NCBI GenBank assembly: GCA_019637195.1
Contig: JAHBWA010000022.1
Location: 1 to 64,000, forward strand
Length of the DNA: 64,000 nucleotides
Source of the DNA: Labilithrix sp.
Lineage (GTDB): Bacteria; Myxococcota_A; Polyangia; Polyangiales; Polyangiaceae
Reading direction: 5' to 3'
This document shows positions 59,324 to 64,000 of the stretch, one piece after another; within the stretch, counting starts at the first letter, position 1, and every line of letters begins with the position of its first letter. The notes under the pieces were generated by a model that was not told where the DNA came from, searched no databases, and saw nothing but the letters and a program-made list of their open reading frames with translations. A program made the translations under genes and the position numbers.

Positions 59324-60559
59324 TCAAGGCGCCGGTGGGGCGATCGGCAGTTGGAGCGCGACCCGGAGGCCGCGACCGCCTGCGCCGACGCCCACGCGGA
59401 CGGCGCCGCCGCGCTCCGCCGCGCGGCGCCGGAGGTTGGCGAGGCCCCCCACCTGACGCCGCTCGACGTCGCGGAGCGTCGCCGCGTCCATGCCGGCGCC
59501 GTCGTCGACGACCTCGACGAGCACGGCGGTCGAATCGCAGCGCATGGACACGCTCACCGTACGCGGCGCCCCGTGTCTCACGGCGTTGCGCACGCTCTCC
59601 TGGAGCGCGCGGACCACGTGGAGTCGCAGCGCACCGTCGAGCGAGCGTTCGGCGGCCTCGACCTCGACCCGCAGCTCGACGCCCCGAGGGCAGAGCTGCG
59701 CGAGGCGCGAGGCGGTGTAGGCGGCGGTGTCGTTCCATGAGCCTGCCTCTTCGCGCAGCGCCCAGACGACGGCCCGGAGATCGTCGACGCCGCGGGCCGC
59801 GCGCTCGCTCACGGCTTCGAGCTCGGCCTCGACCGCGCCGGCGTCGCGAGCGACCTCGTCGTCTCTGCGCTCGCGGAGCGAGTCGATCTGCGCCGTGAGC
59901 GCGGTGAGGTCGCCGGCGACGCCGTCATGGAGATCGCGCGCGATGCGGCGACGCTCCTCCTCGATCCGGAGGGCGCCGAGCTCGGCGGCGAGGCGCTCGC
60001 GCTCGGCGGAGACAGCGGCGAGGCGCTGGGCCGAACGGGAGAGGATGTAGACGAAGTTGAGGCCGAAGGCGCCGCTGACCAGCGCGACGATGGCGCCGCC
60101 CGGATCGCGCGCCAGGATCGCGAGGGCGAGGGCGGCGAGCAGCGCTCCTCCGCCGATCAGGACCATGTGAAAGGGCACCCGCGCGGGCAGCATGCCCATG
60201 AGGAGCGCGAAGACGAGGTAGAGGATCCAGAACAGCGGGCGCCCCGAGGACACGTAGGCGAGCGAGAGCAGCGACGCGACGATCACGCTCGACTCGACTC
60301 GCTCCGCGACGCGAAAGCTCCTGCTCTGCGGCCCGGCGCGGTGGAACGTCACCGTCGCCGTCGCGATCGCCAGGATCATGGCGCCCGTGGTGACGGCGAG
60401 GGCGAGGGGCCCGACGCCGAGGGCGTCGCGGACGGGCGCGAAGAAGGAGCTCACGAGGAGCAGCGCCATCGCGCCGCCGACCAGCGCGAGCCCGGCGACC
60501 GTGCGCTGCGCGCCGTCGACCGCCGTGGTCACCTCCGCGGCCGCGTCCCGGACGGTCAC
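59324..60559 (-). CDS. NarL-type sensor histidine kinase
   Basis: 411 residues from a GTG overlapping the response regulator stop (TGA inside GTGA). Six N-terminal helices (residues about 25-170) form the sensor. HisKA_3 box: RRRIARDLHDGVAGDLTALT with His211. ATPase domain: RALQESVRNAVRHGAP, DDGAGMD, VGGLANLRRRAAERGG. Membrane sensor paired with the LuxR-type response regulator just upstream. Confidence 0.85.
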   Translation of the reverse strand: MTVRDAAAEVTTAVDGAQRTVAGLALVGGAMALLLVSSFFAPVRDALGVGPLALAVTTGAMILAIATATVTFHRAGPQSRSFRVAERVESSVIVASLLSLAYVSSGRPLFWILYLVFALLMGMLPARVPFHMVLIGGGALLAALALAILARDPGGAIVALVSGAFGLNFVYILSRSAQRLAAVSAERERLAAELGALRIEEERRRIARDLHDGVAGDLTALTAQIDSLRERRDDEVARDAGAVEAELEAVSERAARGVDDLRAVVWALREEAGSWNDTAAYTASRLAQLCPRGVELRVEVEAAERSLDGALRLHVVRALQESVRNAVRHGAPRTVSVSMRCDSTAVLVEVVDDGAGMDAATLRDVERRQVGGLANLRRRAAERGGAVRVGVGAGGRGLRVALQLPIAPPAP

Positions 60560-61224
60560 GTGATCCCGAATTGCCGGGCGCGCGCGCGCGCCTCGGCCTT
60601 GGAGTTGACCTGGAGCTTGCCGTAGATGCTCTTGACGTATCCCTGGACGGTGCCGAGGCCGATCCCGAGCTCCGCGGCGACGGCGGAGTAGGTGAGGCCA
60701 CGCGCGAGCAGACCGAGCACGTCGCGCTCGCGGCGGGTGAGCTCGTTTCTCTGCTCGGCGCCCGCCGCGGCGGACTCGAGCTTCCACGCGTCGAGGACGA
60801 TACGCGCCACGTACGCGGTCATCGGCGCTCCCCCCGCGGCGGCAGCGATGATCGCGTCGACCAGCGGCTCGCGTCTGACCGGCTTCAGGAGGTAACCCGC
60901 GGCTCCAGCCGAGAGCACGGCGCGGACGGTCGGCTCGTCGTCGAAGATCGTGAGCGCGACGACGGCGAGCCCCGGCCGTGCTCGAACCATGGCGCGGACG
61001 GCGTCCGAGCCGGCGATGTCCGGGAGCCCCAGATCCACGAGGGCCACGTCGACCGGCATTCCGCGGTCGAGCCAGGCGAGCGCGGCTCCCCCCGTGTCCC
61101 CGGCCCAGGCCACGTCGATGGCGCATCGTGCGCCGTCGAGGAGACGCACGATGCGCTCGCGCGTCGCGTGCTCGTCCTCGAGGACGAGCACGCGTCTCCG
61201 CCTGTCGCCGACTCCCTTCCGCAT
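60556..61224 (-). CDS. NarL/LuxR-type response regulator
   Basis: 222 residues from ATG 61224 (a TTG seven codons upstream, 61245, is an alternative). Receiver: VLVLEDEHA, phosphorylated Asp64 in VALVDLGLPDIAG, Thr/Ser switch in VVALTIFDDEP, and LLKPVRREPL. Effector: LTRRERDVLGLLARGLTYSAVAAELGI, TVQGYVKSIYGKLQV. Co-translated with the kinase. Confidence 0.9.
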   Translation of the reverse strand: MRKGVGDRRRRVLVLEDEHATRERIVRLLDGARCAIDVAWAGDTGGAALAWLDRGMPVDVALVDLGLPDIAGSDAVRAMVRARPGLAVVALTIFDDEPTVRAVLSAGAAGYLLKPVRREPLVDAIIAAAAGGAPMTAYVARIVLDAWKLESAAAGAEQRNELTRRERDVLGLLARGLTYSAVAAELGIGLGTVQGYVKSIYGKLQVNSKAEARARARQFGIT

Positions 61225-61418
61225 CTCCTCGCCGCCGGACGACAATAGCTTGGCCGGGGACGCGGCGCATCACGCGCTACCTCCTCATCGTTGGACCTCG
61301 TACGTGACCTCGCCCACGGCGAGGGAGCTCGACGGCGCGCTCGTCGCGCCCTTGGTCGTAGAGTGGAGGACGACGACGACGGCGGTGGCCATCCGAACGT
61401 ATGACGAGGTGAGCGCCA

Positions 61419-62459
61419 TCACTTCGGCCGAGTCGCGACGAAGATCTTGCTGTCGCCGGTCCGCGTGCTCTGGAGGTAGAGCACGCACTCGTCCGGCGAG
61501 ATCCAGGTCGGTAAGTCCTGCCCGGTCTCGTCCGACACGTTGGGGACCGACGCGAGGCCCGAGAACGCCGACTGCGTGTCGGCGCGGGTCGCCGACCAGA
61601 CGTCATAGTCGCGCGCGAAGTAGATCGTCAGCTCGTCGACGGTCAGGACCGGCGCCTCCTCGCGCGACGTGCCCGAGTTGAGCTCGTCGACGGGCTCGGC
61701 GGGACCGACGACTCCCTGCGCGCTGATAGGCGCTCGATGAATGAAGACGTTCGCGGCGCCGCTGCCACCGCGACGAGGCGAGAAATACAGGGTCGTGCCG
61801 CTCGCCGTCACGAAGGGCTGTCCGGTGTTCTCCGCGCCGTTGATCTCCGGCACCAGCGAGGGGGCTCCGAACGAAGCGCCCGCCGATCCGCGCGTCGCAG
61901 TCCAGAGGTTGACCGTAGCCGACGGCGCCGGGGCGCTCCGGAACGACTGGAAGTAGATGGTCAGGCCGTCCGGGGAGAGCGCGGGAATCGTCGCGTGCTC
62001 GGCCGCCCCTCCGTCTTGTGCCGACGTCGTGAGGCCCGGGACGAGCACTGGGGTACCGAACGGGCCGGACGAGCTCGCGCGGGTCGCCATGTAGAGACGG
62101 CCGGCGCTCCCTCCTCCGGCGTGAAAGTAGACCGTGCGCATGTCGGCCGTGAGGCGCGCGCCTCCGGACGGCGTCCCGTTCAGCTCGGTGACCTCGACCG
62201 GCGCCGCGAAGGGCTTCGTTTTGTCGCACGCCGGGCCAGCGTCGGCGGCCGCATCCGCATCCGCATCTGCCTTGCTGCCCGCATCGGGCGGCTCCGGCTC
62301 GGGCGAGCCCGTGTCACTCGCAGCGTCGCCACCGTCACTGTCGGGCGTCGCCGGGCCGGCCGGCGAGTCGTCGCCGACGCAGGCGACGATGACCGACGTC
62401 GCCACAGCGAGGAAGGTGGCGGTGGTGGCTACGAGCCGAGCACGGTGAAGCTTGTTCAT
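61419..62459 (-). CDS. PD40/WD40-like lipoprotein
   Basis: 346 residues from MNKLHRARLVATTA with AAGGAG eight bases upstream. Lipobox VIVAC (Cys27). An Asp/Gly/Ala-rich linker, then PD40 beta-propeller repeats (GARLTADMRTVYFHAG, IPALSPDGLTIYFQSF, TASGTTLYFSPRRG, VLTVDELTIYFAR, WISPDECVLYLQSTR). Typical of secreted proteins with a TolB-like fold. Divergent from the 62636 gene. Confidence 0.8.
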   Translation of the reverse strand: MNKLHRARLVATTATFLAVATSVIVACVGDDSPAGPATPDSDGGDAASDTGSPEPEPPDAGSKADADADAAADAGPACDKTKPFAAPVEVTELNGTPSGGARLTADMRTVYFHAGGGSAGRLYMATRASSSGPFGTPVLVPGLTTSAQDGGAAEHATIPALSPDGLTIYFQSFRSAPAPSATVNLWTATRGSAGASFGAPSLVPEINGAENTGQPFVTASGTTLYFSPRRGGSGAANVFIHRAPISAQGVVGPAEPVDELNSGTSREEAPVLTVDELTIYFARDYDVWSATRADTQSAFSGLASVPNVSDETGQDLPTWISPDECVLYLQSTRTGDSKIFVATRPK

Positions 62460-62635
62460 CGTCGAGTCTCCTTCGACGACGGTTGTAAGCGAGCCGCGTG
62501 CGCGCCCCTCCCCATGGCTCCCCCCATACTTGGGACGGTCCCGGGCGAACCGCCCCACCGCCGCGAACGAGAGCGTGCAAGTGGGCGAGGCCCCCTGTAC
62601 CCTCTAAGGTCACCCTCTTCTTCGGAGAGAGACCC

Positions 62636-64000
62636 ATGGGGATTGCACGTGGATGGCTCGGTCGTGCGCTCGCGGCGAGCGCCCTGGTGATGCTCGCCTG
62701 CATCAGCTGCTCCACCTCGGCGGAGGAGCCCCTCGTCACGAGGGAGATCGCGCGCCAGGACGTCGGGCCCGCCGGCGGAACGGTCACCGGCGGCGCGGTC
62801 ACCATCGAGATCCCGGAAGGCGCCCTCACCGAGACGAAGACCATCGTCATCCACGAAGCGGTCGACCCGACGGCGCGAAAGCTGCCCGCCGATACGCAGA
62901 TCGCCGGCGGGCTCTACGTGCTCGAGCCCGACGACGTCACGTTCCTGAAGCCGGTCACGGTCACGGTACGGGTGGACGAGTCGAAGAAGCGCGCCGACGG
63001 GAAGGGAGCGCTGATGCTGTTCCGTGGCACCGGCGGCAACGCGTGGACGCCGTACGGCGCGGACGAGACGACCGCCAGCACCGTCGTCGGCAAGACCACC
63101 CACTTCTCGCTCTGGGCGCCGACGGCCGCCGACGAGACGTACTGTTACCTGAACCAATGCCACGGGTTCGCGCTCGCCGCTCCGTCGCGAGACGGCTCGA
63201 CCACCGGGGCCGAGACCCTCCCCGGATTGGACTGCAGGGTGCCGCAGGTGGGGGAGAAGGGCGTCGTATGCAAGGGGACCGCGCCGGACAAGGGCCCCCC
63301 GTACGAGTGCCACTGCGAGGGGAGCGACGTGACGCTCGGCACCTGGGCGCGGCTGCCCCCCGATACGGCCGTCACGGCCATGGCCCAGCAGTGCGGCGCG
63401 CCCGCGTGCCCGCCGAAGCCGACGTTCGCGTGCGATCTGGGCCTCACCTGCAGCGACAGCACAAACGGATGGACGTGCTCCTCGCTGCGAGAGCCGCGGG
63501 TCCTCTGCAACGGCGGAGCCGGCGGCGCGAGCTGCTCGTGCACGACCGGCCAGGCGTTCGACCTGCCGAACACGAACAAGCTGACGAACGACGACCTCGT
63601 CGCTGCTTGGCAGGCGAGCTGCGGGGGCAGCTGCGAGAACGCCGGCACCGATCCGAACGCCGACTTCGTCTGCCCAGGCACCCTCGGGTACCTGGATCCG
63701 GCGGGACAGTGCATCGTCGAGACGGCAGGCACGTGCCGCGACAACCACTTCTACCGCGCCGAGTGCGAGCCGGGAGACGGCAAGGTCGTCTCCTGCAAGT
63801 GCATGCTCGACGGCGTCGAGACGAAGACCGTGAAGGCGGCGTGCCCCGCGGCTGGGTTCGTCTGCGGATTCCCGAGATCCCAGGGCCAGAGCACGACGCA
63901 GCAGTGCCCGTTCGTCATGACGAGCCCGCTCGTCGAAGGCCAAACCCCGCAGGATCCGCCGACGGGGTGCCTGATCCAGCCGGCGGGCACCTGCCGCGAC
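62636..64000 (+). CDS. Secreted Cys-rich protein with ZU5-like domain, runs off the window
   Basis: 455 codons visible from ATG 62636 (GGAGAGAG seven bases upstream); no stop before the edge. Lipobox LAC near Cys22. Residues about 40-155 look like a ZU5 domain: GPAGGTVTGG, TIEIPEGALTETKTIVI, then a Lys/Arg-rich strand region and TTHFSLWAP. The remainder is a Cys-rich region with at least twenty Cys in regular spacing (YCYLNQCHGF, CHCEGSD, CGAPACPP, TCSDSTNGWTC). Probable large surface protein of the myxobacterial type; C-terminal features are outside the window. Confidence 0.8.
   Translation, partial: MGIARGWLGRALAASALVMLACISCSTSAEEPLVTREIARQDVGPAGGTVTGGAVTIEIPEGALTETKTIVIHEAVDPTARKLPADTQIAGGLYVLEPDDVTFLKPVTVTVRVDESKKRADGKGALMLFRGTGGNAWTPYGADETTASTVVGKTTHFSLWAPTAADETYCYLNQCHGFALAAPSRDGSTTGAETLPGLDCRVPQVGEKGVVCKGTAPDKGPPYECHCEGSDVTLGTWARLPPDTAVTAMAQQCGAPACPPKPTFACDLGLTCSDSTNGWTCSSLREPRVLCNGGAGGASCSCTTGQAFDLPNTNKLTNDDLVAAWQASCGGSCENAGTDPNADFVCPGTLGYLDPAGQCIVETAGTCRDNHFYRAECEPGDGKVVSCKCMLDGVETKTVKAACPAAGFVCGFPRSQGQSTTQQCPFVMTSPLVEGQTPQDPPTGCLIQPAGTCRD

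Noticed and set aside
62456..63943. 495-codon minus-strand frame at the right edge
   Set aside because: The plus strand has a strong ribosome binding site, lipobox and conserved Cys spacing; the minus frame is its shadow.

Overview
The window is GC-rich bacterial DNA that looks like a myxobacterium (Myxococcota, probably the Polyangiales side). The evidence is the gene content. There are about a dozen lipobox-bearing secreted proteins, at least three C-termini built as Cys / hydrophobic helix / Arg cluster (MYXO-CTERM type), FG-GAP, RCC1, PD40 and collagen-like cell-surface proteins, and many TetR, LuxR and two-component regulators. No rRNA, tRNA or CRISPR array was recognised.

Layout. (1) 1-6.1 kb is an insertion-sequence graveyard. 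It holds a deleted IS21-type element that keeps both terminal repeat arrays, an IS4/Tn5-like transposase fragment, an IS66 whose two ends lie 3.9 kb apart, an ISKra4-like remnant and a truncated DUF1016 (YhcG-like) gene. A Gly-rich lipoprotein sits inside. (2) 6.4-8.0 kb holds a tightly coupled two-gene unit: a PD-(D/E)XK nuclease-like protein and an uncharacterised partner. (3) 8.7-12.4 kb holds small hypothetical proteins, a collagen-like lipoprotein and a LuxR regulator. (4) 12.7-21.3 kb holds a membrane-anchored spermidine-synthase-like protein overlapping an LtaS-type sulfatase-fold protein, then a ten-repeat Ig-like surface protein. Two similar hairpin palindromes frame the gene pair. 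(5) 21.3-23.1 kb holds a LuxR regulator and two decayed toxin-antitoxin loci. (6) 23.4-33.9 kb holds a divergent TetR/Coq4 pair, a frameshifted RCC1 protein, large surface proteins and a TetR-controlled methyltransferase operon. (7) 34.0-39.7 kb holds a TetR-MFP-RND efflux operon. (8) 40-48.5 kb is metabolic and regulatory: LysR/metallo-beta-lactamase, pirin/HxlR, a solitary acyl carrier protein, RarD, a VOC protein and a soluble histidine kinase. (9) 48.6-53.8 kb holds small lipoproteins and several broken genes. (10) 53.8-59.2 kb holds an overlapping operon (inactive-looking transglutaminase-fold protein, TlpA-like thioredoxin, ABC ATPase, ABC permease) followed by two membrane proteins. (11) 59.3-64 kb holds a NarL-type two-component pair, a PD40 lipoprotein and a secreted Cys-rich ZU5-like protein that runs off the window.

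Three dispersed repeat families link distant parts of the window: 525 bp (5194/26902), 167 bp (9600/23195) and about 91 bp inverted (2218/8650). The two most interesting candidate systems are the nuclease pair at 6455-7995 and the four-gene operon at 53838-57311. Function for both is inferred, not shown.
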